A stretch of DNA of 48,076 nucleotides. It comes from Lachnospiraceae bacterium. Lineage in GTDB: Bacteria > Bacillota > Clostridia > Lachnospirales > Lachnospiraceae. A model generated the notes under the pieces. The model was not told the origin of the DNA. It was given only the letters and a program-made list of their open reading frames with translations, and ran no database searches. Of the stretch, positions 1 to 15,000 are shown one piece after another (within the stretch, counting starts at the first letter, position 1; every line of letters starts with the position of its first letter). Location: NCBI GenBank assembly GCA_021205755.1, contig JAJPWX010000023.1, positions 1 through 48,076 on the forward strand. Reading direction: 5' to 3'. A program made the position numbers and the translations under genes.

Positions 1-3000
1 ATTATATAAAGAAAGATGGAGACGAGGACTGGCGTGGATACTCACGGTGGTCATGATTTTGACGAATCAGTCTATAATATTGGCGGATGATGGCCAGATT
101 GTGGTGGAGAGCAGCACAGAGCTTACTTCAGAGGTGACTGTGACAGAAGAAGATGGCTCTGGTGCAGATTCGGAGACCACGGCGACCACAACGCAGACAG
201 AGACAGCGGCGGAGCCGGAATCCGCGGCTTCTTCGGATGCCACGCCAGAGACAGATTCCTCTGATTCGAGCGCAGCAGAATCGTCTGCGTCTGAATCGGA
301 TTCGACGGAAACGGTGGAGCAGAATTCTGGTTTGGTTGAATCAGTGGAGTCAGAGACAGAGCCGACGTCTGCATCGGTGTCGGAGTCTTCGGAGGAAACG
401 GAATCTTCAACGGGAGCGGATTCGGGGACAGATACCAGTGTGGAATCGGATGCAGGAGTCGAGACAAACGCAGATACGGAGGAAGAAACCGGGACAACTT
501 CTGCTATAGAAGCAGAGACAGAAACGGAGACTGCGACAGAGACAGAAACGGAAAATGCCGAAGTAGGGGGGGGTATTTTCTACACTTGATGTAACGATTA
601 CGCAGGAAATCTTCCTTGATACGGATACAGATTCTGATGTGGTTACGGATACAGATGGGGATGGAAATGAGAATGCGGACGAAAGCGAAGACGCGGATTC
701 GGAGGAAAATTCGGATGCGGACTCTTTCTATGCGGTAAAATATACAATTAAAATAAAGAATACGTCAGCAGACACGGACGCAGAGGACGTGTCTGTAAAG
801 GTTGTGTTTGGGGAAAATCTGACCTGGTATGAGCGGGAGGATGACGAGACGGTCATTTCCGTTGAAGATCAGACGGATGCGTGGTATTTTATAGAGGATA
901 TCCGGGATCTGTCCGGGGTTCCCTCGCAGTATAACCTGGATGAACTGACAGAATACGCAGAAAACAGTACAGATAGTGAAAAAGCGCTGGAGCCGTATGC
1001 TTCGGCTGTTGTTTGGGTGGATCAGAAGATCGCCGCGGGAGAAGAGGAGGAGTATGTCTTCTACGCAGCGATCACAGAAGGGATCACCACGACAGACGAG
1101 CTGCCGGCTCTTTATTTTGTGGCAGGGGGGGCAGGTCGTAAATACGGCTGAGGATCAGAACGTGATCCAGTGGAAGAACGAAAATCTGCTCGCGGAGAAC
1201 GAGACGGAAGAAGAGACGGAGACCGAAAGCGAGACGGAGGCAGAAAGTGAAACGGAAACGGTGAGCGAGATGGAAAACGAGACCGAGAGCGAAACCGAAA
1301 CAGAAACAGAGATGAGTGCATCCCTGACGTATGAGGGTGGAGATTATGCTGTTACGGTTTCATACGGATCTGACGCGCAGCTTCCGGATGGGGTGGAGCT
1401 GATTGTCTCAGAGTATGCGGTGGATTCCGAGACCTGGCAGGCGAGGTATGCCGAGGCGGCAGAGCTTTACAGCCTGGAGACATTCCGACTGTTCAATATC
1501 GGGCTGTACGCGGAAGAGGAAGAAGTGGAGCCTGCAGCTGCGGTTAATGTTGCAATTACTTTCGCCGGCGCGCTTGCCGGTACAGGCGACTTATCGGAAG
1601 CAGATGCAATGGAAGCAGCTTCCGTGAGCGTAATTCATTTTGCTGAAGCAACTGGAAGCGGAAAAACCGGAACCGGAGAAACTGAAAGCGATGAAACTGG
1701 AAGCGGAGAAATTGAAAACGAAGAGGCCGGAATCGAAGAAAGCAGAAGCGAAGCAACCCAAAATGGAGTGACTGGAAGCGAAGAATCTGGAAATGAGTCC
1801 ATCGAGATTCTTGACGCTGTGGTGGAATATTCGAATGACGGGCAGACTGTCACGTTTACATCAGACAGCTTTTCTGACTATGGGATAGCTGTGGTTTCGG
1901 ATGAGAATGAGACCGATCTTGCCACTTTGCAGGATCTGATTAATCTGGCTGCGGCTGCAACGGAAGATGTGACTTTGACCACAGCCACGACGGATTCTTC
2001 CGGTGAGGAGACAACAACAAAAACAGCAATCCTGACCGCTGCGACGGATTCGTCTGAGGCGGTGATTACTCTTTATGCGGATTTTACGGAGAACCTGGAG
2101 ATTCCGTCCGGCACGACGGTCACGATTGATTTGCGTGGGCATACCTTGTCACCGGCGAAGAACGGGTCTGCGATTACGGTGAATGGCACGCTGACGCTTA
2201 TTGGCGCGAACACGGTTGCAGAGAACGGAGCTTCGGAGGGCGCCCGTGTCACAGTCACGGAGGGCGAAGGCTCTCTTGCAAATACAGATGAGACACTTAC
2301 CAGCGTCCGCGGTGTGGATGTTGCAAAAGGCGGCAGCTTCACCCTGATCAATGCTACTATCACCGGGTTTTCTGTTACCGGCAATGGCGGCGGCGTTTTC
2401 GTGGAAAACGGCGGCGCATTTGCCATGAACGGCGGTATCATACGGGACAACGCAGCGTCAGGCTATGGCGGCGGTCTCTTTATCTATGATGCTTCATCTG
2501 GGATTTCGATTTTGAAGAGTGCTGTTTGTGGGAATACGGCATCAAAGGGCGGCGGCATTGCGTTTGCTTCGTTTACATTGGATACGGATGGCACAACGAT
2601 AACGGATCTGTCCGTTACGGATAACACATCGGCAGGTACAGGCGGCGGCATTTATTCGGCGGCTACCGATTCTGTGATGGCGTACCTTTCTTACTGCACG
2701 GTTTCCGCTAATACGGCGGGTGCGAACGGCGGCGGCATTTACTTTGCGTCAAAGTCAACGGTGACGCTTGCATATTGTATGGCAAACGACAACCTGGTCG
2801 AAGCAGACGGGATACGTTGCGGAGGAGGAATCTGTATCGGCGCCACTTCGGATACGAGCAGTACGGGATGTGTGTTCACCATGATCGGAGGCTCTGTTTC
2901 CAGAAATACCATCCACAGCACCGACAGTTCAAACACCTATGGCGGCGGTCTATTTGTAGGTGGATATGCGGCAGTCGACATGACTGACGTCACGGTGGAT

Positions 3001-6000
3001 GGAAATACAGGCGCAAACAAGGGTGGCGGAATTGACATCTACGGTAACGAAGCAGACTGTACGCTCACGGATCTTACCGTGACGAATAATACAGGTATTT
3101 ACAGTTCCGGCACATCCACTACTCAAAACGGTGACGGAGGTGGTCTGCGGACCGGAAGCAGCAGCAGAGGAACTGTTACAGTGAATGGAGGTACCTACGC
3201 GAATAATTACTGTGATGGATTTGGCGGCGGAATGTATATTTACTCGACAGGGATTATTAAAGGAAACGTACAGATCTATGGAAATTCTGCAACGTCCTCC
3301 GGCGCCGGTGTCTTCTGCCGGTATCTGACAATTGAAACTGATGATGACGAGGAAATAGTAATTTATGGAAATACCTGTTCCTCGTCTGGAGGCGGGGTTT
3401 GTGCTTATTGTAGCCTGCAAATGTCCGGAAATGTGAGCGTTCATGATAATACGGGATCCAGTGGTGCCGGTATCTATATAGCGCTCTCATCCTCGACATC
3501 TCCGATCGGAAACATCAGCGGGAATGTCGAAATCTACAGCAATACTTCAAGCGGAAATGGCGCTGGTATTTATGCATCTTCCTACCTTACGGAGCTGGTA
3601 CTGTCTGGTTCAGTGAGCATCCATGACAATACGGTAACAGGTGCAAACTACCAGGGCGGCGGTGTCTACGTTACGAATGCTTTGTCAATCAGCGATGAAG
3701 TGGAGATTTATGATAATGCGGCCGGCTCAAGTGGCAGCGGCGGCGGCGTTTATGTGTCGGGCGGGGCGTTTACCATGACCGATGGTCGGATCTATGGCAA
3801 TACATCCGGCTCAAATGGCGGTGGAGTGTATCTGGGCGGGTCGGCGACGCATGTAATATCGGGCGGCGCGATTTATAATAACATTTCGAAATATGGCGGC
3901 GGCATTTATGCGAGCTCCAATACTGCGGATCTTGAAATTACGGGCGATGTCGAGATCTATGGCAATACAGCCACTGCAACAAGCTATGGCGGCGGTGGCA
4001 TTCTGACAAAGTGCAGTACGACCATAGACGGCGGCAGTATTCATGACAATACAGCGGCGAACTGTGGCGGTGGAATTTACATTGTGTGTCAAGGCAGCCA
4101 GGAACTGACGGTTGAAATTAAAGCAAAGGCGGATGCCGATGCCGATGGGAAGACTGCCATGATTTATGACAACGTCTCTCAGACTGCAAATGGCGGCAAT
4201 GACATTTATATGGCTGCGCAGTCGTCGAACAGCTATGGCGTGGTTACAATGAACTTGGACGCGGCGACAGGATTTACGGATGGAAACCGATCCGGCACCT
4301 CATGGTACCATGAGAATGGGACGGAAACGGATCCATATATAACGACATCCATTTCTGTTGCAAGCGATACGGCAGACAGAGCATCCGGCAAGCAGGATGC
4401 ATATACGTTTGTATATAACTCGGAAAAAATCGCATGGATAGAGAATACGGATCAGGAAGGAGGCACTTACTTCGGTTCGGTTCAGGCGGCGGTTGACTAT
4501 ATAGAAGCTTATTATTCTAAATATGGTGAATTGCCGGCTGATACTACGATCACCATGCTCGCGGACAGCCGCGAAGATGTTGTGGTCGGGGACGGAAGTA
4601 CAGTGGTTACGGCAACCCTTGATCTGAACGGATGCATTCTGCGGGCAAAGTCCGGAAGCGTGATCACCGTTAATGGAGGTTCTTCACTTACCATTTGTGA
4701 CAGCTCTTCATCTGAAGACGGTGATGGGACGGATGAGTCCGGTCAGATTACAGGGGGCAGCGGCACCTCGATTAATTCGGTAACCTGTGGCGGAGGCCTC
4801 TGTGTTCTGGGCTCGGTTACGCTGGAGAGCGGCACCATCACAGACAATACTGCTGACTGCGGGGCAGGCGTATACGTGGCTGCCTCTGGGAGCTTTACCA
4901 TGACGGGTGGCTCCATTGCCGGAAATTCCACAGACAGTGACGGACAGGGAGGCGGCGTTTACCTGGCCGGTTCCGGAGCAGAATTTATGATGAGCGGCGG
5001 CAGTATCACGGAAAATAGCGCGTCATATGGCGGCGGCGTTTCCATTGCCGGCGGTACGTTTACCATGTCCGGCGATGCCGAAATCAGTGCGAACACGGCA
5101 TCTGGAAACGGCGGCGGCGTTTATCTTACGGACGGCACGGCAGCAGTGTCAGGGAATGCAATAATCACTGAAAATACAGCAACCGGAGACGGCGGCGGCA
5201 TCTACGCAGCCGGGGGTACTTTTGCCGTGTCAGAAAGTGCAGAAATTAATGCGAACACTGCATCCGGCAATGGCGGCGGCGCTTATGTGGGAAGCGGCGC
5301 GACGTTTTCGATGGATGGCGGGATTTTTACAGAGAATTCGGCGACCGACGGCGGCGGGATTTATGTAGCGGACAGTGACGCTGCGCTTACGGCTGCCTCC
5401 GGTTTTCTCTATGCGAATACGGCGTCCTCCGGCTCCGCGAATGATGTTTATCTTGCGGCAAACAGCAAGTCTGTGCTCTTTGCGGTTTCGGATATGAGCA
5501 TGACCGATACTTATGACAGCTGGTATGATATGAATGGAGATGGTTCAGAGGAGTATCCATATTATAGGACAGACGCTCTGGATAACAGCGAATCCGGTAA
5601 AGAGCATGATTATGCTCTGACGGCGACCCTGTCTGAGAGTGATGGCGGATACGTGGCGTATATTCCGCTTTCTGACGGTGAGACGGCGGAAAGCACCGGC
5701 GTGACGACCATATACGCGGTACAGCAGACAGACGAGAGTGGAGAAGTGTATTATGACTATACGGAGACCGCACCAGAAGGCACGGAACAGGAAGGTGTGA
5801 CATCCGGGGAAGCAGTAAAGTCCGCTTCGGGCCATTTCTACACAACAGTTCAGGCTGCGGTGAACGCGGCGGGAAAGGACGGCATCGGGACGACCATTTA
5901 TCTGCTCTGTGACCATGCGGAGAAAGTAAATGTATCGACAAGCTCCGAAATAACGGTGGATCTGAATGGCTATACGCTTTCTACAGAGGGAAGCTATGTC

Positions 6001-9000
6001 TTTTATATGACAGGGGCGGCGGTTGGCCGCAGGCTGACCATCCTTGATCAGTCAACAGCATATGCCATGGGCAGCCCGGCGGTAACGCTCGATGTCTTTC
6101 ATAATCCGGAGACTGGTGCCATCGGCACGCTGACCCCGGCGGACGGCAATTCCGCTGACTTCCCGCGCGCGGTTAATATGGGCAATGTTATGGCGGCGTC
6201 TGCTGATAACACAGGTTCCCTTACGATTGACGGCGTTACCATCACCGGATTTGGGGACAGCAGCATGACGGCATCGGAGTCCGCTTCTTACGCAGGAGGC
6301 GCGATCACCGCAGGATATGGAAACTGTGTTATCCTTACGGGCTATACCGTGATCGAAGGGAATGATGCCTCCATCGGCGGAGCCATCAGTATGAATGTAA
6401 AACAGAATTCATCCTATCCGGTATACCTCACCATAGAAGATGATGTAGTAATCAGTGGCAACAGCGCATATCTCGGAGGCGCGATCTGGTTCTATAACGG
6501 GGTATCCGCATCTGGAAGTGATGTGGTTACGATTGGCAAAGCTTCTATTGAGGAAAATTCTGCTTCAGGGCAGTATGGCGGTGCATATATTTATGTAAAT
6601 ACCGGAAGAACAGTTTTTTCCGGCACCGTGTTCTCAAATAACACGGCGGTGAAGAACTACGGCGGTGCGTATATCGAATTTTCCTCAACCGGAACAGGGA
6701 ACAATGCTGAGGTGACAGATGTGACTGTGACGGGAAACCGGGTTACGAACGGAACAGGAGGCGGTCTGTATTTCTATAAGGGCAGCGTAGTCGTTTCCGG
6801 AGGGACATTCAGTGAAAACTATTCTAGGGCAAATGGTTCGGTCGTGGCGCTGGGATTAAATACTGTTGCAAGTAGTTCTTCGATAAGTGAAACAACATTC
6901 ACAGAGAACAGTACCGTAAGAGGAAGCATGATCTATATAAATGCTTCCACGGTTACGCTTTCTGGAGTGATTGTGGAACAAAATACCGGTGCAAATTATA
7001 ATGCGGCAGGTGTGTATATCTACGGAAACTGTACAATCACCCTGAAAGATGGATGTGAGATAAAGGACAATCAGACAAGCGGCATCTACAAAAATGGCAA
7101 CAACGGGACTCTGACCCTGACGGATACGGAGATTTCGGGCAACTCCTTCTATGGTATTTATTCAAATGGGAAACTGAATGTAGAAAAAGGGACCGTGATT
7201 TCCGGGAACGGAGACAGCGGAATATACGCTGGCAGCGGCACGGTGACCATGGAGGATGGGGAGATATCCGGCAACACGGCAGTGAGAGGCGCCGGTATCT
7301 ATGCGAACGGCACAGTGACAGTAAATATTTCCGGCGGAACGATCACCGGAAACGAGGCGACCGGCACATCCACTACCAGCAATAGCCTGACAACCTATTA
7401 TGGAGGGGGAGGTATTTTCGCGAAAGGAACTTCCGCGACTGCCATGGCGACAGTGAATATCTCCGGCGGAACCATCACCGGGAATTCAGGAAACTATGGC
7501 GGCGGGATCAGTGCGAACCATTATTCGAAGGTCACTGTCACCGGAGGCACTGTTACAGGAAATACCGCAGCCGTTTACGGAGGAGGCGTTTATCTGGCGA
7601 GCAATACGGCGACACTTACTCTCGGCACAGTATCGGAAGATGACGATGGAGCGGAAACCGTATCTTATGATGGGTGTTCCGGCATGCTCTATGGTAATTC
7701 GGCAGGACTCGGGCAGGATGTTTACGCGCTCTATTCTTCTTCCTACGCCAACACGTACCTTTACCTGATTGATGCTGAGACCATGATGAGCAGCAGTAAT
7801 TATGAAGGCATTGGATGGTACAATGAGTCCACCATGATAACGACAACGGATACCATCGTCTATGCACCTGTAAAGAGGGCTTATCCGCTGACGCTTGATT
7901 TCACATCGAAGACAACCGTGGCGGTGGTGTGGTGTACTGATTTGGATGGAACCGACACTGCCGGGTATCAGGAGTTTACTTCTGTGCAGGACGCATTTGA
8001 CGCGATCCTGGCGGATGAAAAGGCCGGGACGGGACTTTATTGTACCAGTGAGATCACAAGCCCGGAGGTCATTCTGGTTGATGATGTGAAAGAGAGCGTG
8101 GAGGTATCTTCCGGCACGACGGCGATATTGAATCTGAATGGCTACACGCTCACAGGATTTTCGACCGCAATCGAGTGCTATGGCACTCTCACAATTAAGG
8201 ATGTACAGTATACCGATACGGATGATACAGCGAGTGAGTATTATAATGCGAACTATAGTGCTCTGGTGTCTATCAATCAGTCTCTTCATGCTGATTCGGA
8301 AGGGACGACCACAAAGACCGGCGCGGGAAAGGATGAGACTGACACGGGTTATACCGGCACGATCACCGGCACGGCGTCCACGAACGGAGGCGGCATTTAT
8401 GTCCATTCCGGCGGAAATGTGACTATGGTCAGCGGGCAGATCGCAAACTGTACTGCCGGCGGCAGTAACACGGGTACGGCTTACGGAGGAGCCGGGGTGT
8501 ACATTGAGGGCGGCACATTTACGCTCACGGGGACAGCTTCCATCAACAATTGTTCCACCAACGCCTACGGAGCGGCAGTCTATTTGACGACTGCGGCAGG
8601 TTCCTTTATCATGTCGGGCGGCACCATCTCGGACAACACAGCGGTGGGTGGTGCGGTCTATGTGGCGAACGGCACGTTCAAGATGACCGGCGGCGAGATC
8701 ACGGGAAATACTGCGACATCCTATGGCGGCGGCGTTTATGTAGGCAGTTCAGGGAAAGTGACCGCTACCGGCGGCGAAATCACGGGAAATACGGCGGCGC
8801 AGCGCGGCGGCGGTATCTATATGGGAGGTACCGTGAATCTTTCCGGTGTTACCGTATCAGACAACACCGTAACTGCCGCGCTCAGTTCGACGCAGACTAC
8901 GGGATCGGGCGGCGGCATCTATGTGGCCGGAGGAACCCTCACGATTAAGACCGGTACAAAAATTACGGGCAATACGGCGTCCCGGGGCGGCGGTATTTTC

Positions 9001-12000
9001 CAGAGCAGCGGGACAATTACGATGTCTGGTGGGCAGATCACAGGGAATATGGCGGACTACGGCGGCGGAGTCGCCCAGTATTCTTCCGGGTCGGGGACAT
9101 TTAAGCTTTCCGGCGGCGTCCTTTGTGACAATACCTCAAATTATACGGTTGGCAACGATGTGTATTCAACAACAGACAGCGGCACGGTGGGTACGGGTTC
9201 CTCAAAGGTTACCCTGATCCGCGCAGCTACTATGTCGGAATCTGGATACGAAGAGGATTATAATGTCTGGAGAGACGACACATACAGTGGCGATGAGGAA
9301 AGCGGGAGCTATATCGGTGACGGTCTGTATGTAACCGAGACAGTTTCCTCCTACAACGGCGTGCGGCTGACAGCGGCAAAATACGGGGAGACGGAGGAGG
9401 AAGAGACAGAAACCTCCAGCCTGTCCGTAAAAGAGATTATTATTGATGATTCAAATAATGGAATTGTGGACGGCACGTCTGTGTGGGATAGTGACGGCGC
9501 GGTGACGGCATATGAGACCGGCGAAACCACAAACGAAACTTGGTCTGCCACGGGTAATGTGACGAAGAATCCTCTGGCAAAGATGTGGACGGCGGGGAGT
9601 GATGCAAATGCTGGAAATGGTCTGGTGCGCAGTTTCGACAGGGTCACTTATTACTGCGCTGCCAATACGCAAGGCGTAGATGTTGAGGATACAGAGGATA
9701 GGGTGAAGCTTTATGTGCAGGTAGAGATTCCTCTTTCCAATGACCAGGCTGAGCTTGTCTATGTGAATGGCCTGGATTCCTATGAACTCACGGAATCCGA
9801 TGATGGCGAGGCTCAGATCCTGACAGGATACATAGAAGTCAAGGAAATGACCGGATATACTCCATTCGCGATCGCAGTCGATGTGAAAGCAATGAAAAAT
9901 GGAGAACTTGTAAAGCCTGTATTTACGTCCTGGATTGAAGAAAATTCAGAGAATAAGGAGACACCTGCCACATTTACGCCTGCTGCCGTAACAGTATCCG
10001 CAACCGGCAAGTACAATGTGACTCTGGAGAAGAATTCTACGCTGAACTATACCGGCTATTTTGACATGACGACCGGCCAGGAGACAACAAAGTCGGAATA
10101 TGAGAACAATAATGATGACGGCCATATTATTTACGGGACCATGCTTGGTTATGGCGTGACGCTGTCCCTGTGGAATGACGCTACAAACAAAGGAATGAAA
10201 GGAGTGGAAATACCGGAAGGGGAACTTTCATTTGACTTTTCCCTCAAGAGCACGATAACCCTGAATGCGCTGGATGACAGCGGCGATGATGACGATGGAA
10301 CCGATTCGTCAGACGCAGACAGTATAAGCGTGGCGCCGTATATCTGGGCCTACAAGGCCAATGAAAATACAGATACGGGAAGCAATCTGTCCGGTACGAT
10401 TAAGAACGCCAACATGAACTGGAATGACGAGGATGATCTGACGAGTACGACGCAGTACGCGTATGACGGAGCGCCGTATAATACGTGCGGCATTTCCTCC
10501 ACATCTTCTTATCTGACCTGCTATTCCGGAGGTTCCTGGTCGGCATCCGGCAGCAACCCTGAGAGCGAAACTGCAGAATCCACGACAGTTACCTTTACTG
10601 TCAGCGGCTACACAATTGACAGTACATTCGAGACAAGCTATCCGACCAGGATGTCGGATAACAATACATACAGCAATTTTAACAATAAATATACAAGAGC
10701 TTTTTCCGCAGGCTATATACAGGTGATTGTGCCGGTCAATGATATTCTTACAGCGGATGTGGACGAGGGGACTTATGTGTCGATCGAGGTTGCGGCGCTT
10801 GTCTCAGACCTGGCCCTGACGGCGGGAAACGGAGGCGTTGTAAATCAACTGGTTGAGTCAGATCTTGAGTCAATCACAGCCTGGTATGCTTCGGAAGGAA
10901 GCGATGCATATAAGGATCATGCCACCAATGAGGTAAAATATAGTGACAACTATGTATCGGAGACAACCGGCCTGTATCTTTTCTCGGAAGGGGATGAGGT
11001 ACTGATAAAAGCAAACTATTTCCGCAATTCGACAGATAGCGCAAATCTTCCGTCTACACGCTCGAATGGAAACGGCTCTGCCCTGCTGGGAAGCACTGTG
11101 TATGTCGGAAGCTATCTTCAGTTTGGCAGCAGCAGAATCGACGCTTCGACAATGCAGGATGAGCAGGAGATTACAAACCAGGTGGAGTACAATTACCTGA
11201 CCGCAATCAATGTCCTGCAGAAGTTTGACTCGAACGCCTATACGCCCGTGGGTACGAGTGAAGCGATCGTGGATCAGAAATATTCGCTTACCGGGACATC
11301 AAACTACATCACGGAGAGCAGTACGTCGGAGCGAATCTTTCGGATTACGACGACCGAGTCAGCGACCGACTGGGATGGCTATACGAATAAAACCATGAGC
11401 TATACCCTGACCATTCTGTACGCTGCGAAGCCGGACGGTTCGGCATGGAAGTATGCGACAGATTCTGCGGGATACCAGTCACCGGTCGGTGATATGGATA
11501 ACTATAACGAGGAGGATCTGATCTATTTTAGGACGCTTGACGAGCTGTATTCTTGTTTCGGGTATGATGACGACGGAAATCCGAAAGGCGTATGTGTCGG
11601 CATCCTTTATGAGTTCCGCGACTGCTGCATCCGGAATGATCGGACAATTGACATTGTGGCGAAAATGAACGTGACGGACGATTATGACGCAGTCGGAAAT
11701 ACGTATTGCATTACCAATGACGTACTCGGCTGGACGACTTATCGCCCCACTTATAAAGCGGCTCTGGAGGCGGGGACGCTGGATAAGATCTTGTATGATT
11801 TTTCGTGGAGCGATGTAACTTATGCCAGCCAGAATGGAACTACCGCTTATGGAACAGGGGGAGGACCCGTGCCAGAAAGCTATACCACCGCGAAAAAGAA
11901 TTATGTGGAGGTGGATGGTTATACTTATGACGGGGCCGCAAGAAAGACGAATTATTTAACCGACTACATCAAGACCGAGTATTCCGGCGGTTATATGCTG

Positions 12001-15000
12001 AGCACTACGCATTTATCCGGCTGGTATTATGGAAATACACTCCTGATTTATACTCTGGATTCGGATATCAGTATTGATGTAACGGACAAGGCTAGCAAGG
12101 ATTCGAACGATACGAAGTATTATTACAATATCAATAACGGAGAATGGACGGCAAACTTCAAGGTAACTCCGAGCATAGGACTGGACACCTCAGTCTCAAA
12201 TGATATTGTGCTGAACGGGGAGACCGCAGTGAACGTAACCGTCAGCATTACGCTGCCCGAATATCTGAGTTATAACGATGGGACACTTGTGTTTGATTAT
12301 TCTAAATCAGATTATGAGGAGGGCGAGCTGGACTGGGCGGTCGTGTATGTCAAAAACAGCGACGGTACGTCAACCATTACCCTGACGACGACGATTTACG
12401 ATCCCGATAAAGAACTTCCATCATTTTCCTACTGTGCGACCATAGGGACGCCGGGCGACAGTGCCTCGATTCAATCGATTCTCAACAAGACCCTGACGAC
12501 GAAGGCAGAAATATACATTGCCTATGAAAGTGAGGGTGAGGAAGAAAAAATAGGAGGAGTGACAAAATACGATACGGCAGGGATTGTGCCGACCGGTTCC
12601 GCACAGGACTACATCTGGGTCGAAGCGGAAGGAAAACAGGAGCTCGGCGAGGATCTCGTATTTAACCTGAACTATAATTATGCCGAGGGTTCTTACAATA
12701 CCGTGGAGATCGGCACGCTTCTGCCCTATAACGGCGATGGCCGTGGAACCTCCTTTACCGGGGCGTATAAGGTATCCAGGATCACACTGACATTTACGGA
12801 TGAAGAAAGCTACAAGGCATATATAGGTTCTTATGAGTCAACAGATCCAGCTACTTCAACGACTGGAAAACTGCTGTACTACAGCGAAATTCTGTCATTT
12901 GAATCAGATAACACGGGTGAGATAACCAATCTGACAGACATCATGAGTTCTTTGTCAGGCGGAACAGCGTTTTCAGCATCTCCGATTACTGGTACTGGTA
13001 CAGATGAGAGTGAAAATACAGTATATACGGTTACCTATTCCCTGACGGAGGAAGAGCAGACTGCGCTGACGCAGCTTTCAACAAAGAGTGGCGGCTCTGG
13101 ACTGTATGTTTATCTGCCGTCGGTAGTGCAGAATGATACAGTGACGATCAGCGTGACGCTTCAGCCTGCCACGACGAGTACGGCCGGATATGTCAGCCTG
13201 CTTGAGGACAGTGTGGATGAATCCGTGCAGGCGGGAGGAAATATTTATTACGAGAATATGTTCTACCGCCAGTATTCGAGCGTTAGCGGAACGACTTACA
13301 ATTCATACCTGAGCAATTCCGCATATATTACAATCGTCGAGCGGAAGCTGTCAGGAAGAGCATGGCTCGACCAGGACCGAAACGGAGCCTACAGCACTGT
13401 AAGCGGAAGTACGGATCGGGCGATGCAGGGGATAGAGGTATATCTGTACACGGATACTGCGCCGATTGAAAACGATGTGGTGACAAAAGAGACCGAAGCA
13501 GATGGTAGTGCTGTCTGGTCACAGAGCCTGAGTACAACGACGACCGACGAGAATGGAACCACTACCACTAAAACAAAAACCTTGTCTATTGGAACTGTCA
13601 CACTGGAGAACGTGTATACCTCCAGTGGCACTGGTGAAATGGTAACACTTTACCCCGCACAGGATGTCCTTGGCAATCTGGTAGCTCCGGTACAGACGTC
13701 ATCTACCGGCCTTTATACCTTTGAGAACCTGGCGGCCGGGAATTATTACGTGGTATTTAAGGACAGCGACGGTTCCTACACGGTTGCGGCAAATGGAAGC
13801 AGCGAAGCGGAAGATACGCCGATCGCATTTTCAAAGCTCAGCGTGACAACCACAGCGAAGGCTTCCCTGTCCGGACCGTATAACAAATCGCTGCCGGACT
13901 ATGATACATCGTCAACATCCGGTATAACGCCGCTGGAGCAGGCCTACGCTTCAAAACTGATATCTGACGACAGCAGGGGAACGACGACGATTACAGCTAA
14001 CGCAATTGAACTTCCGGAGATCAGCGAAATATCCGGGAATACCTATACGACATCAAACTGGAACGCAGGATTTTACTATATTGAGTTGAATCTTGAAAAA
14101 GTGTGGGAGAACATCATCAGCGGGATTGAAGAAGGAACCGCAGTAACGTTTGAAGTCACGGGAACCATGACAGACGACAGTGGCAGTGAGCCTGATGCCA
14201 CAGTGGTGGTAGATGATAAGTATACATTGACACAGGGGAGTTCTTCGACCAATGTCAGCGTTTCGAAAAATAATACCAAGGTCACTTCTCCGACGGTGAC
14301 AGTAACTGATGACATAGCAACGGATGGTACAGTAACTTGGACTCTGGGGACGGTAGCGCTGCAGGCAAAGGATGCATCCGGCGAAATCAGCTACAGCATC
14401 ACAGAATCGGCTGTGAAAACGGTAAACGAAAACGGCACAACAACAACCCAGGATCTCAGCGGCTTTGTGACCACTGTAGAGACGGAGGACAACAGCACAT
14501 CCTCCTCGACCATATCGGTGACCGCGACTAATACGCAGGTTTTGTATGAGCTTGTGCTGTATAAGATCAGTACGAGTTCAGGTGGGCAGATATCGTATCT
14601 TTCTAATGCGACATTTACACTGTACACGGATTCAGGTTGCACGACAGAAGTCCCTTCGACTGAGATTTCTGCAGGCAGTGCGTCCGCAACTTCCGGCGCG
14701 AATGCTTTAAGCACTGCGACAAGTGCTGAGAGCGAGACCGGAAAACTTTACATCGGAAAGATTGCCGCGGGCACCTACTATCTGAAAGAGTCTGCCGTAC
14801 CGTCTGGGTATACGTTGAACCAGAGTGTGTGGAAGATAGTTATTTCGTATAATAAAAACGATCCAACGACACCGGTTATCACCGTGACATTGGTGAAAGA
14901 TGAGAATGGAAATGATGTATCTAATCAGACGCCTTTCACTTTGGACACTACGTCTACGACAGGCGGAACGGATACATACTACCTTGCTTCCGATTCCTCC

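Noticed and set aside
566-1131. Programmed ribosomal frameshifting as explanation of the adhesin breaks.
   Set aside because: Poly-G slippage by ribosomes is not a typical programmed site; tract-length variation in DNA or sequencing error explains both breaks and the pilin break in the same way.
2400-9100. Regularly spaced GGCGGCGG-type motifs resembling a tandem or CRISPR-like array.
   Set aside because: They are Gly-Gly-Gly codons of a coding beta-helix in one long open frame; intervals and sequences vary.
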